From assembly GCA_000277445.1 (NCBI GenBank), contig AJWJ01000365.1, positions 1-23,973 on the forward strand: a stretch of DNA of 23,973 nt. The letters are read 5' to 3'. Of this stretch, positions 1 to 10,087 are shown piece by piece. This DNA is from Polysphondylium violaceum. Taxonomy: Eukaryota > Evosea > Eumycetozoa > Dictyosteliales > Dictyosteliaceae. The first letter of the stretch is position 1; the number at the start of each line of letters is the position of its first letter. Made by a program: the position numbers and the translations under genes. The notes under the pieces are model-generated. The model ran no database searches, was not told the origin of the DNA, and saw only the letters and a program-made list of their open reading frames with translations.

Positions 1-249
1 CCTTTTTTTTTTTGTCTTTTTTTGATACTCTCTATCTATCTACTATTTTCCTTAGTATAATAATTAGATATTAATACCTTTACTTTAAATTTTATTTAAT
101 AATTAAAATATAAAATCATAAACATATAAATAATTTCTATTATTTATATTTATAAATTTATTTCTTTTTTTTTCTTGTAAAACAATAATAATTATATGGA
201 GTTTTGAAAAAAAAAAAAGTAGATATATAAATTAAATATATATTTTTAT

Positions 250-1143
250 TTATTTCTCTTTAATTGACCATTTTTCATTCATTGTTTCAGTGTTGATACC
301 AACCATTGCTTCACCTAAATCTTCACTAATTTTAGCAAGAACTTCAGGATCGTTGAAATGAGTGACCGCTTGAACAATGGCTTTGGCACGTTTGGATGGA
401 TCACCGCTTTTGAAAATACCTGATCCTACAAACACACCATCCATACCCAATTGCATCATGAGGGCTGCATCGGCGGGGGTTGCAACACCACCAGCGGCAA
501 AATTAACAACAGGCAAACGACCAAGTTTTTTGCACTCTTTGACCAATTCTAAGGGGGCTTGGATCTCTTTTGCGTAGGAATAGAGCTCATCGTCATCCAT
601 GTTTACCAATTTTTTAATCTCTCTTTGAACAGATCGTGCGTGTCTGACGGCCTCCACCACATTTCCTGTTCCAGCCTCACCCTTGGTTCTAATCATGGCG
701 GCACCTTCACTGATTCTTCTGAGGGCCTCACCAAGATTTCTGCAGCCACAAACAAATGGGACTTTGAATTTATTCTTATTGATGTGGTTCTCTTCGTCGG
801 CAATGGTGAGAACTTCACTTTCGTCAATATAGTCGATACCAATGTGTTCCAATATTTGTGCCTCTACAAAATGACCTATTCTGACCTTGGCCATCACAGG
901 TATGGTCACTGCTTTCATGATTTCCTTTATCATTTGAGGATCACTCATTCTGGCAACACCACCGAAATGTCTGATATCTGCTGGAATCTTTTCCAGTGCC
1001 ATAACAGCACATGCGCCTGCTTCTTCTGCAATTCTAGCTTGTTCGGGATTAATGACATCCATAATGACGCCTCCTTTTAGCATTTGTGCAAGTGCTGATT
1101 TTACCTTAAATGTTGGAATATTGCTGTCTTTGATATCTTCCAT
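250..1143 (-). CDS. pdx1: Pyridoxal 5'-phosphate synthase, synthase subunit (Pdx1/PdxS/SNZ)
   Basis: This 297-residue single-exon protein is the synthase subunit of the DXP-independent vitamin B6 pathway. It condenses ribose 5-phosphate, glyceraldehyde 3-phosphate and ammonia into pyridoxal 5'-phosphate in the cytosol, with ammonia supplied by Pdx2. Seen in the sequence: full family length, a (beta/alpha)8 barrel pattern, [12 protein letters not shown] near residues 25-36 (catalytic Asp29), VMAKVRIGH with the Schiff-base lysine at about Lys86, and [10 protein letters not shown] with the second catalytic lysine at about Lys154. The glycine-rich phosphate-binding segment [18 protein letters not shown] lies near the C terminus. 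It is transcribed away from pdx2, so the two subunits share one upstream region. It is more G+C-rich than its flanks, as expected for a well-expressed conserved gene. No introns or damage are seen. The first 249 bases of the window are its A+T-rich 3' flank and hold no other gene. Confidence 0.97.
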   Translation of the reverse strand: MEDIKDSNIPTFKVKSALAQMLKGGVIMDVINPEQARIAEEAGACAVMALEKIPADIRHFGGVARMSDPQMIKEIMKAVTIPVMAKVRIGHFVEAQILEHIGIDYIDESEVLTIADEENHINKNKFKVPFVCGCRNLGEALRRISEGAAMIRTKGEAGTGNVVEAVRHARSVQREIKKLVNMDDDELYSYAKEIQAPLELVKECKKLGRLPVVNFAAGGVATPADAALMMQLGMDGVFVGSGIFKSGDPSKRAKAIVQAVTHFNDPEVLAKISEDLGEAMVGINTETMNEKWSIKEK

Positions 1144-1712
1144 TTTTGGTTATGTGGTATATATTTAAAAAGGTAAAAAAAGCAAAAGGTGATATTAAAA
1201 TATTCAATTAAATATTTATATGATGATGGTTACTATATTAAATAAAAATGAGAAAAAGTAAATTGTCTTTGAAGATACTTTTAAATATGCAGAAAAGGGT
1301 ATTTATTTACAAAAAAAAAAGAAAAAATAATTAAAAAACTGATTAATTTTTTAAAAAAAATTTGGTAAATTGGCCAATCAAAATTTTCCAATCTTCTTTG
1401 GGGGGATTTTTTTCCATTTGATAAGTTTTATAAAGCCTAAATGAAAGAAAAAAATTATGTGTCACAAAAAAACATACAAATATAAATATTGGGAAATTTT
1501 AAAAAAATTTTTTAAATTAAATTTACAAAAGAGGTTCATGATGTGAACATTTCTTTAAAGACCCTCATTATGAATCAGTGGGGTAGTTTTTTTCAAGTAC
1601 AAACTTATCCCCCAGTTTTATCGTCATCTCAAATTATTAATTTAAATTAATATATAATTGATGTGTTGTAAAATATTGGGTAGTTGATTTAGTAGTAGTA
1701 GTATTAGTAACA
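1144..1712. promoter_or_regulatory. Shared divergent promoter region of pdx1 and pdx2
   Basis: This 569-bp gap separates the two head-to-head start codons and has no gene of its own. It contains a CCAAT-type box (ttggccaatc, about 1369-1378), a second ccaat about 15 bases on, a G6 run at about 1399-1404, an interrupted repeat GTTCA...TGAAC near 1534-1548, and GTGGGGTAG and TATCCCCCAG boxes between about 1578 and 1616. The rest is A/T runs. A shared control region fits the need for both subunits together. The function of each box is inference. Confidence 0.6.
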
Positions 1713-2614
1713 ATGAATAGTAATAGTAATAGTAATAACAATAATAACAATAAAAACAACAATGAAAAATCATTAAATATAGCAGTACTATCTTTACAGG
1801 GTGGATTCAAAGAACATGTAGATATGATTCATTCCCTCGCAAATGAATACAAAGGCATAGTTGATTTAAATGTAAAGGAAATAAGATCATATGAACAAAT
1901 GAAAGAATTTAAACCAGATGGTGTGATTTTGCCAGGTGGTGAAAGTACTTCAATGTCCATTATTGCCTCTTCACATTCTACAAGTAAAAGTGAGAATATA
2001 TTTGAATATCTCAGACAATATGTTGAATCTGGAAATCCAATTTGGGGAACATGTGCCGGATCCATAATGTTGTCAAATCAAGTAGAAGGCCAAAAAGAGG
2101 GAGGGTAAGAATAAAGTGTAATGGTATTTGTTTTCGTATTACTAATATCATTCAATGTCACAAAAGACAATCATTAATAGGTGGATTAGATACACTGATA
2201 AGTAGAAATTATTTTGGTAGACAAATTAATAGTTTTATCAAAAAGGTTGACTTAAAACTCATTGGCGATAATCATGATAGCGTAGATGAAAGTGAAAGAT
2301 CAACCAGTATTTTACATGATTTTGAAGCAGTATTTATTAGAGCACCTGCTATTTTAAAAGTACTGGATAGTGATAAAGTTTCAATTATATGTGAAATTGA
2401 TGTAGATTTACCCAAACATAGAGTGAATTCATCACCATCATCGTCAACAATCACAACAGAAAAAATTATTATCGGAGTACGACAATCCAATATTTTAGCA
2501 ACAGTATTTCATCCAGAATTAACAAATGATAATAGATTTCATAAATATTTTATTGATATTGTACTCAAACATAAATTATTAAATAACAGTAATAATAATA
2601 ATAATAATAAATAA
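1713..2614 (+). CDS. pdx2: Pyridoxal 5'-phosphate synthase, glutaminase subunit (Pdx2/PdxT/SNO)
   Basis: Two exons, 1713-2104 and 2167-2614, give 279 residues. The protein is a class I glutamine amidotransferase that releases ammonia from glutamine and passes it to Pdx1. The family signature is clear: LNIAVLSLQGGFKEHVD at the start of the domain, LPGGESTSMS (oxyanion region, about 73-82), WGTCAGS with nucleophile Cys114, LIGGLD and RNYFGRQINSF after the intron, and VFHPELT with the His246/Glu248 dyad. The 62-nt intron starts GTAAGA, has a TACTAAT branch site at 2140-2146 and ends AAAAG. Splicing joins EGG to QSLIGGLD exactly as in family members, whereas unspliced reading stops at once. Asn-rich tails at both ends are lineage-typical low complexity. 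It lies divergent to pdx1. Confidence 0.95.
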
Positions 2615-3074
2615 TGTTGTATTATCAATTGTACTATGTGATGTATCAATTGTTATTCAATTATACACCATCACCACCACTACTATGAACATCAAAGGTG
2701 TAATGAATAGAATAGAGTCATACGCATCGTCAATATTACTATTTTGTTTTATCTTTTATCCATAAAGGTATAATTTCTTGTGAACACACATTCATACTTT
2801 ACATATATAAAAGGAATTTGTGTGAAATAAAAAAGAAGATAATTCCAAAGAAAAATGAATTAGGTGTAAAAAAAATACCTAGATTTCTTTTTTTGGGAGA
2901 AATAACGTTTTTTTTTTTTCTGTTTTTTTTTTTTATTGATTTTTTTTTCTATTTCTTTGATTTTTTCATACACACACAAGAAACTGAGTAATATACACCT
3001 ACACACACATATCTATATATACATATAGTCATACATTGAAAATACACAAATACACCTAAACACAGCGCTGTATT
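2615..3074. other. Intergenic, no gene seen
   Basis: This is the 3' flank of pdx2 and upstream region of the next gene. It is A+T-rich, with T runs near 2909-2950, CA-rich stretches at about 2970-3010 and 3045-3060, and a TATATATA-like stretch near 3012-3026 that could serve the 3075 gene. No conserved coding or RNA gene was recognised. Confidence 0.5.
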
Positions 3075-4171
3075 ATGAATAACACCATCGTTACCGAAAC
3101 CACAAAAATAACAACTATAGAGGGTAGAATGGCTAATGATACCTTTTTTGTACATAATAATAATACCAATCAACAACAACAACAACAACAACAAGAATTG
3201 TCACAAGAAAATAATGAATCATCGTATAAATGTCCACATTGTGAATTCTTTTATACGTCAAATTCACTTTTACCAAATTTAACAGGTTTTGGCAATAATC
3301 AATGCCCTCATCTTTTAATTGACTACACAAGTGTTTCTACTGTAAATGCTACATATAGATCTGCTTCAAATTTAACTGCTACAAGTATAGATCTAGTTTT
3401 TTACTCATTTGATAATGTATCTATGACAAAAACTAATTATTTTTTTTTCACAAATTTTTTTCATATGCTACTTTTTCATGTTTAGTGTTGGGCACAACAA
3501 AAATACCTTTGGTTATAGCTAAAAGATTTATTAGATATATTAGAGATAGAAATTATAATACACCACCTGGTTTCTATACAATTCATCAAATCAAATCTAG
3601 AATCTCAAACACTTTTCAAGGAATTACTTCATTTTCTATAAAGAAAACAATTCAAGAAAGCAATCTTCAAGATGAGAAAAAGGAAATCTTGATAGAATCA
3701 TCATACTATTTGACTAGTAATCCAATAGTTGATGCTTCACAATTTGAATCATTTATCGTTAAAAATTATATCGATACAGACATTTCCTCTTTATTTTCTA
3801 TAAATCAATTTATCAATAATAATGATATGATGAATAATAATAGCAATAATAGTAGTAGTGATACAAATATTATAGATAGTAATAGTAATAATAGTAGTAA
3901 TAATAATAGTTCATTATATTATATAGCTTTCAATCAAGATCAATTAAAAACATTATTCTTGGAAGATGATGATCAAGACCTTAACTTTAATTCAAGATGG
4001 ATGGTGATATTTTTACCAAATCAATTACCACTTTTTATTTTCATTTCAAATAATTTAACAACAACTGAAAGTGATAAAGTATTTTTTGGCCCTTTACAAA
4101 TATCTGATTCTTTGGTATCAAATATTAAAACATTACCAATCATTCATTTACCAGATGTAGCTGTTCAATAA
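3075..4171 (+). CDS. Uncharacterised two-exon protein with Gln run and Cys-x2-Cys segment
   Basis: I do not recognise this gene. The preferred model joins 3075-3384 and 3486-4171 (331 residues). The intron would be 101 nt, GTATAG to TTTAG, with ACTAAT inside; this phase-1 donor keeps frame. Two other nearby GTs, GTAAAT at 3342 and GTATCT at 3417, break frame, and GTGTTT at 3331 keeps frame but is a poorer donor. Exon 1 has a Gln run at residues 34-41, then KCPHCEFFY and a later QCPH, possibly three ligands of a small zinc site. Exon 2 opens with a hydrophobic and basic stretch (TTKIPLVIAKRFIRYIRDRN), then Asn/Ser runs and an ordered end, WMVIFLPNQLPLFIFI...VFFGPLQISD. No signal peptide or membrane span is clear. 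The stop overlaps an AATAAA signal. It is convergent with the 4569-6437 gene. That it is a gene is fairly safe; the exact donor is not. Confidence 0.6.
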
Positions 4172-4568
4172 AATGAAGCTGTTGTTAAAAACATTACATT
4201 TGGACCGAGAGTGATTAGCTAAATTACTTGATAACACCATATCATTATTAACAAAATCTTGTCACTAACCTATGTTTTACCTCATTCGTGAAAATAAATC
4301 AATTGATTGAAACACTGAAATTAACCCAACAACTTTTATTTATAGTAAATATTTAGAGGAGACCAAGACTTCTAACATCACAGAAATATTTTGTAAGATA
4401 GGATATATTACATATATATAACTCTATATAGATAATACTCTAAAATTTGATTTAATAGACAAATCTTTGACATATCCAAATAATTTATAGAGCCAAAAAG
4501 GATAGCAATTAACTAGAAGATAATATTACTATCGGCCATTAATTCACTCTTTTTTAATTTAAAATGAC
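4172..4568. other. Convergent intergenic region, no gene seen
   Basis: Both neighbours end here (plus-strand gene at 4171, minus-strand gene at 4569). The DNA is A+T-rich with short open stretches only and an AATAAA at the left edge. It is probably just two 3' untranslated regions and poly(A) sites. Confidence 0.5.
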
Positions 4569-6437
4569 TTACTCTAAAGCTAATAATTCCAGCTCTTCAC
4601 AAAGATTCTTATTACTTTCGTCACCATCATCACTATCACTGTGATCTTCTACAGCATTAAAAGTTGTGTTTGTAGTTGTGGTAGTTTTATGATTGTTAAT
4701 TTTCTTTGAAATAAAATTTTGTAGCTCTTCTAATTCCTTTGGTGATAAACTATAAAAGTCTATGACTGCTTCGATGAAATTTTTTGGCTCAATTGGAATA
4801 GAGACATCTTGGACTTCCTCAACTTGTTTTAAGGTTGAAAGGTGATAGAGGTAATGAGATTCTCTAAGCAGATTGAAGCTTTTTGCACGGCTTCGGCCTT
4901 GTTCTTTCTTTTTTCCCTTTGTATTTGTAAGAGTTTGTTGTAGCTTAAAATTAAATGTTCCATCAATTTCTAAATATATGATTGGTTCATTTTTTTCACT
5001 AATCTTGGATTTGATAAATCTTTCTTTAAATTTCACCAAATCTTCAAAAATTGGTTTTAGGGCATTTATTTTGTTATTCTGTTTGTTTTGTTGAGGCACT
5101 GAGTCAGTGGGAGACTCCAATTGATCTTGCTGAGGTAAAGCTGAATTACCATCTTTGGAGTTTTGTTGTTCTTGCTGGAGAAATTGTTTAAAATAGTTCA
5201 CATTGTTTTTAAAAGTTGCTAATTCAATTTGAGTAAAAACATATCCTTGATCAGGGGTAATGATATCTCCCTCACAAAAGAGGTTTGGAAAGGTACAAAC
5301 AAATTGTTCGCTTAAGGCTGAGCTGGGAATAAAAGAAAGAAATGACTCCTCATACTCTGACAAGATTATATTCCCAACACTAATTTTTCCATCAGCGACC
5401 TCAACCCTTGGGCAATAGGGTCTATTCTTTAAGTATTCTTGGATACTATGCTGAAAGCAATAAACCATTCCACAGATATTATCCTTGTCAAAAGATTCAA
5501 TCTCATTATATTCCAAACTATCATATTGTTTACTTCCAAATGCATAAGCGATACTATGTGTAGGTAAAGATGAGGTTGAAACAAACGGGTTCTTGTTATT
5601 TGGAAATCCATAGGTGGTGTATTCCTTTTCCATTACTTTGGAAAATTTTACATAATTATTAACATAGTTGCTAGCCAAGTAGTGCATTTTGTTGGGGAAT
5701 ATAGTTTCAGAAGCAGAACTCAGCATAGGAGCACAAATTTTTCTGAGCTTACTCATGCTTTCTAAATGGTTATTTGCCAACTGTTCCTTTTTTTCAAGTG
5801 GAACCTCTTCGTCTTTAAAATACTGAAGAAGGTTTCTAGAGTAGAATGGCTCTTCTTGTTTTTTTATAGAATGGTCAACTTTGTTAATGGTTTTATCCCA
5901 TTCTGGATGATAATAGCTAATACCTCTAAAGTGATACAAAACAAATTTTGTTTTGAGCTTTCCAACTTCTTGGATAAGAGTATCAATGTCATTGTCATAC
6001 TGTGAGACCAATTTATTGAGTTTTTTCAAATCCTTCTCTTGATCTGATGTAGGCGAAAAGGTGGTTAATGATTTTTCACTAGATTTAGGAGTTTTATTCT
6101 TGACTTTGGAGGTTGCAGGTGTCGTGATTGGTGTAGAGGGTGCTTGTTTTTTGGAGTTTGATTTCGGTGTATTGGTTGGTGTTGAAGAGGGTGCTTTTTT
6201 TTTCGACATTGAATTAGGTGACTTGACTTTTAGTTTTTCATCCTTTTCTGTTTTGTTGGTAGTTTCTTGATTAACCCCATCTTTGATTTCAACTTGGGCA
6301 GTTGGTGATGAAAGATTTTGATTTTTTTTCATGGTATATATAAACTTTTTTGTTGAGAAAATTGAATGATTTTCATTTTTAAAAAATCTTCTTTTGGTGA
6401 TATTCGAAATTAAGAACTCAAAATTGTAACTCGGCAT
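4569..6437 (-). CDS. Putative R-S-E type ADP-ribosyltransferase-domain protein, intronless
   Basis: A single open frame of 622 codons. The true start may be Met36 (ATG at 6332), because the first 35 residues are Phe/Lys/Asn-rich and look like translated leader. Residues 70-125 are Lys/Ser/Thr/Pro-rich with TP repeats, resembling a histone-H1-like or nuclear tail. A predicted coiled coil at about 133-165 precedes a region that fits the arginine-clade ADP-ribosyltransferase fold: LYHFRGI (Arg171) as strand 1, NPFVSTSSLPTHSIAYAFG (Ser-Thr-Ser 287-289) as the STS strand with its following helix, and SEYEESFLSFIP (acidic 361-364) as the Glu motif. Order and spacing agree with the family, which transfers ADP-ribose from NAD+ to proteins or other targets. 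A Gln-rich linker (420-455), a second ordered region (460-600) and an acidic C terminus follow. The assignment is inference from motifs; the target is unknown. Lack of introns contrasts with most neighbours. Confidence 0.65.
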   Translation of the reverse strand: MPSYNFEFLISNITKRRFFKNENHSIFSTKKFIYTMKKNQNLSSPTAQVEIKDGVNQETTNKTEKDEKLKVKSPNSMSKKKAPSSTPTNTPKSNSKKQAPSTPITTPATSKVKNKTPKSSEKSLTTFSPTSDQEKDLKKLNKLVSQYDNDIDTLIQEVGKLKTKFVLYHFRGISYYHPEWDKTINKVDHSIKKQEEPFYSRNLLQYFKDEEVPLEKKEQLANNHLESMSKLRKICAPMLSSASETIFPNKMHYLASNYVNNYVKFSKVMEKEYTTYGFPNNKNPFVSTSSLPTHSIAYAFGSKQYDSLEYNEIESFDKDNICGMVYCFQHSIQEYLKNRPYCPRVEVADGKISVGNIILSEYEESFLSFIPSSALSEQFVCTFPNLFCEGDIITPDQGYVFTQIELATFKNNVNYFKQFLQQEQQNSKDGNSALPQQDQLESPTDSVPQQNKQNNKINALKPIFEDLVKFKERFIKSKISEKNEPIIYLEIDGTFNFKLQQTLTNTKGKKKEQGRSRAKSFNLLRESHYLYHLSTLKQVEEVQDVSIPIEPKNFIEAVIDFYSLSPKELEELQNFISKKINNHKTTTTTNTTFNAVEDHSDSDDGDESNKNLCEELELLALE

Positions 6438-6574
6438 AGGAGTCTTTAAGATAGGGAATTTTTAAAAAATAATATATTTCAAAAAAATAAACAATTCAAT
6501 TCAAAATTTATTTAAACTGTGTATCTTTAACATTTTATATAAATGTATATAATGCTTTCTAATAAATCATCAAA

Positions 6575-6647
6575 GCTCGATTAGCTCAGTCGGCAGAGCG
6601 TGGTGCTAATAACGCCACGGTCGCAGGTTCGATCCCTGCATCGAGCA
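6575..6647 (+). tRNA. tRNA-Ile(AAU): tRNA-Ile, anticodon AAU, no intron
   Basis: The 73-nt sequence folds as a full cloverleaf. The acceptor stem is GCTCGAT with ATCGAGC, plus discriminator A at 6647. The D arm GCTC...GAGC contains the internal A box (TAGCTCAGTCGG). The anticodon stem TGGTG/CGCCA closes the loop CTAATAA, whose middle bases AAT give the AAU anticodon, and the T arm has GGTTCGATCCC (B box). There is no encoded CCA and no intron, as for a eukaryotic nuclear tRNA read by RNA polymerase III. It stands alone between the ADP-ribosyltransferase-like gene and a long gene-poor stretch. Confidence 0.97.
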
Positions 6648-6650
6648 AGC

Positions 6651-6655
6651 TTTTT
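6651..6655 (+). terminator. RNA polymerase III terminator of tRNA-Ile
   Basis: A T5 run begins four bases after the mature tRNA end. This is the usual pol III stop signal and fits the transcript direction. Confidence 0.75.
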
Positions 6656-7860
6656 GATAATATACTCTTTTATCGGGCTTTGGAAAAAAATGTTTTTTGT
6701 TTTGTTTTGTTTTCTACCAAATAATTACAAATAGCTATTTTTAATAATGGGATTGATCAACTTTTGTTATTAAAGGTTGGAATGATGCAAGTGATACGTG
6801 ATACTCAAAATGAATACCAAGATCAATCCTCTAATGAACTATATAATCTAATGAGAAAAATCTATATAAGTCTATAATAGACTTGTTTATTTAAGATATT
6901 TATTCCTATAAATCATGGATAGACCACAAATGAGAGATTATTATTGTTCATTAGTATGTAAAGGTATTCCTATTACATAATTGTAATTATAATAAATACA
7001 AATTGTATTCCATTATCTATACATATATTGTCATATGCTATCTATAACTGTATCTTCTATCAGATATTCAGTAACCTCCAATGAACCCGTTTATCAGTTT
7101 CTCGAATCCTCCAACCCAACACTTATCGACCTCTCCGGTATTAAAGGAAATTGAATCATTTCTAAAAAGGGAATGTATTGTTTCTTAAATTCAAGTCGTT
7201 GGTAAATGGGGTGTTAATCAATCATAAAAAACTAAACAGGGTGTAATGATGTTGCATTGGTGCTTATCTTTATTTCAAATATTGATGGGTTATAATTTAT
7301 TCCAAAATCTAATAAAATATTTATGTTATAAAAAAAGTGCCTTAAGGCTCCATCCTTATAAAATCACTCCGTATCAGGTTTGTTAATTATGTTAAATAAA
7401 TTTTTTAGCAACTTACTATATGTCAAGAATCTAAAAGGTATATCAGATTTATTATATAAGAGTTATATATATTAAACATCTTTTTATTAATAATTTGTAA
7501 ATCTGGTTGATTCTTTATCGTTTTCATCTCTCTATTAAATATGAAAGAAAACAATTAAAATAGTTGAATGATATTGTTGAGATAGCCAATGTGTTTGCAC
7601 AAATAAAAAAACAATAGAATCTAGATTAATTTTTTTTACTCAAATAAATGATAAATTAGACGATACTTTATTTTTTCTTTTTTTTTTTTTTTCTTTTTTT
7701 TATATACACATAAGAAAAATGGTAAGGATTAAAATATATTATTGATTTGATTCAACCTATCTTGTTTCTTTTTTTTTTGTTTTTTGTTTCTTGGCTTACA
7801 TAAAATAAAAACACATATCATAAAATTATATATACGTATATGATGTGATTTTAAAGTACT
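6656..7860. other. Gene-poor region of about 1.2 kb between tRNA-Ile and phosphatase gene
   Basis: Mostly A+T-rich DNA with many stops in all frames. It holds a TTTTG tandem near 6692-6711, a 17-base palindrome AAGTCTATAATAGACTT at 6868-6884, a coding-like island at 7072-7188 (listed separately), a GCCTTAAGGC palindrome at 7339-7348, and a 20-mer at 7510-7529 repeated inside the adjacent phosphatase gene. I found no recognisable retroelement, although dictyostelid elements often sit near tRNA genes. Confidence 0.45.
7072..7188 (+). other. Coding-like island: possible tiny gene, exon or gene relic
   Basis: About 60 bases here (7081-7142) approach half G+C in surroundings near one quarter. Two frames read sensibly. 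One is a complete 35-codon frame with ATG at 7081 and TAA at 7186-7188, beginning MNPFISFSNPP and ending ESFLKRECIVS. The other reads TSNEPVYQFLESSNPTLIDL and could be an exon joined to an ATG at 6915 (GTAAAG donor at 6958, CAG before 7072) and onward through a GTATTA...ACTAAACAG intron to a frame starting GCNDVALVL. Neither matches a family I recognise. It could also be a decayed duplicate. Confidence 0.25.
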
Positions 7861-8705
7861 TTAAGCTTGAGAAATTAATTCATGTAACTTATATTTATCT
7901 CTAATATAAGGTCTTACATCCTCTACATGAGTAAGAGATTCCAAAAATGGAACCAATTGTAATAATTCTTTATCGTTTTCATCTTCAAACCAACTTTCAA
8001 TTGGAATGCCATTATCTACTTGAAAACTAAAAGATTGTGGAGAGTTATCAATAATGACAACTTGTGATAAATCTCTTCCCAAAACAGATAAATCTTTTAA
8101 ATAATTACCATCAACATAAACACATGAGTCTCTATATAATCTATGTCTAATTATTATTTTGATTATTAGTATCATTAATTAAATATGGTTTATAAAATAT
8201 GAAATAACTTACTTTATCCTATTATTTGGATCAAGAATATTTAAAAGTTTGTTTGCATAAACTTCTTGGGAGGCAGTGAAAATGATTACCTCAAAAATTG
8301 AAGAGACTTTAATAAGAAACTCTTCAAAGAATGGTCGTTTTTTAGCAAATACTTGATATTCAGTATTGTTAAAGAATACTGGAAAAGTTAAATGTGGCTC
8401 ATCAAGTGGTTCTGTACTACAATGTACCAATGTTTCATCAAGATCCAAAACAAGTGAAATCTTTGGTGATGCGTGTTCTTTTGGTGGAAGCATAATGGGA
8501 GGTGGTGGTGGTGTATTTGAACTTGAAATCAATTGTTTTATAAATAAAAATGGATTAAACTCTTCTTCCTCCTCTTCCTCTTCTTCCTCCTCATCTTCTT
8601 CTTCATCATCAATTTCTTCATCGTCATCTTGTTCTTCTTCATCATCATTGTTATTGATTTGAATTTGTTGTTTTTGATCACAAAAGTCAACTTGTTGAAT
8701 TATAT

Positions 8706-8752
<47 letters not shown>

Positions 8753-10087
8753 GTTGAATAGCCACCATCCAATATTTCATCTTGAATAAAACTTGGAGCA
8801 TTAAAGTCATTTTCATCTCGAATACAAACTGTAGTTGTATGAGTATTCTTTTTTCTATCTTTTGAAAGATTAAACATAAAAGATGGTGAACTGTTTGTAG
8901 AGGAAGACAATGATGAGGTGGTGGTAGTAGTTGTGGTGATTGTAGTTGATGTCATATTATTACAAAGAGTTAAATTATTTGATAATGACAATGGTGAATT
9001 TGGATAAGGTGATGTTGATGAAGAAGAATTTGATAGTAAAGATGGAAGTACAGATGATGAAGATGACAATAATAAAGACGATGGTGAATAAGAAGATGGC
9101 GAGAATTTAATATCCTTGATATGATGATAATATTGGTATTGGTTATCTTTGTTGTTGGTTAAAATCGACATCTCATCATTTGAACCCAAAAGAGAGGAAA
9201 AGTTTGATAAAGAAGAGGCCAAATCTTGGGTTGGTAACACTGGAATAATTGAATTCATTTTGTTATTGTTGATATTGTTATTATTACTGTTGTTGTTAAT
9301 GTTATTATTGGTACAAGCACTATTTATACAAATTTCATTTTCTAAAAATGGCATCATTTCATCTTTTGCTAAATCACTACAAAATACTTCCACATCATTC
9401 TCATCTACTTTACTACTCTTTAAATTGGATGATTCACTACCATCAATACTGCCACAAGAGATGAAAAAATTTTGAGATGATGATAATATAGTTGGTGTAC
9501 AATTAAAAGAATTGATTCCATTTAAATTATTTGGTGTCATTGGTTGCTTTTTGTTGTTGTTGCTACTATTGAAAATGATTAAATTGTTTGGTGGTGCTAA
9601 TTTATTGATCATTTCTTCTTGTTGTTGTTGTTGTTGTTGATGATCGTTACATTCACCTTCAATTGGTATTTCATAAGAGTGTTTTAAACGTTTCTTTGGA
9701 TTTATATCATTCTCTTCTTTTTCACAGATACTATGTTTATTGATTACATTATTACTATTGTTTGAAATTATATTGTTAATTGTACCAACATTATGATGAT
9801 GATGATGATGAAGGTGAAATATATCAGATGTTGTCTCTATTGTGTGATCCTATTGATCAGATGCAATTTATGTTAATATTAATATCTACACTTTAATTAA
9901 AAATTTAATATAGAAAAAAAAAATAAAAAAGAAAAAAAGTAATGAGAGTGATTGCGCTGTATATTTTTAGAATAGGGTAATATCAAATCTTGTAGACCCT
10001 TGTTCTTTGTGTGAGAGATATATATAATACATGATCTATACTTACAAGTAAAATATTTTGTTGTTGTGTTTTAATGCCAGAGGACAT
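7861..10087 (-). CDS. SCP/FCP1-type (CTDSP-like) HAD phosphatase
   Basis: Three exons, 10087-10046, 9849-8213 and 8146-7861, give 654 residues. Introns are 196 and 66 nt, both with GTAAGT donors; the second has a TACTAAT branch site. The catalytic domain is at the C terminus: [15 protein letters not shown] with the Asp nucleophile and acid/base Asp (DLDETLVH at 483-490), the FTAS motif at about 538, [26 protein letters not shown], and IDNSP at 592-596. This is the NIF/SCP family, which removes phosphate from Ser in the RNA polymerase II tail or from signalling proteins; the substrate here is unknown. About 470 residues before it are low complexity: His run, Gln run, long Asn run (AAC codons), Ser and Thr runs and a Glu/Asp-rich block, with a possible nuclear signal NPKKRLK. 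The start exon codes for only 14 residues. The exon 2-3 join is strongly supported by the family sequence. Confidence 0.92.

Noticed and set aside
559-1080. Long plus-strand frame opposite pdx1
   Set aside because: It is antisense to a clearly conserved enzyme gene and its translation resembles no family.
6656-7860. Possible retroelement next to the tRNA gene
   Set aside because: Dictyostelid elements favour such sites, but no reverse transcriptase, integrase, terminal repeat or poly(A)-tailed unit is visible.
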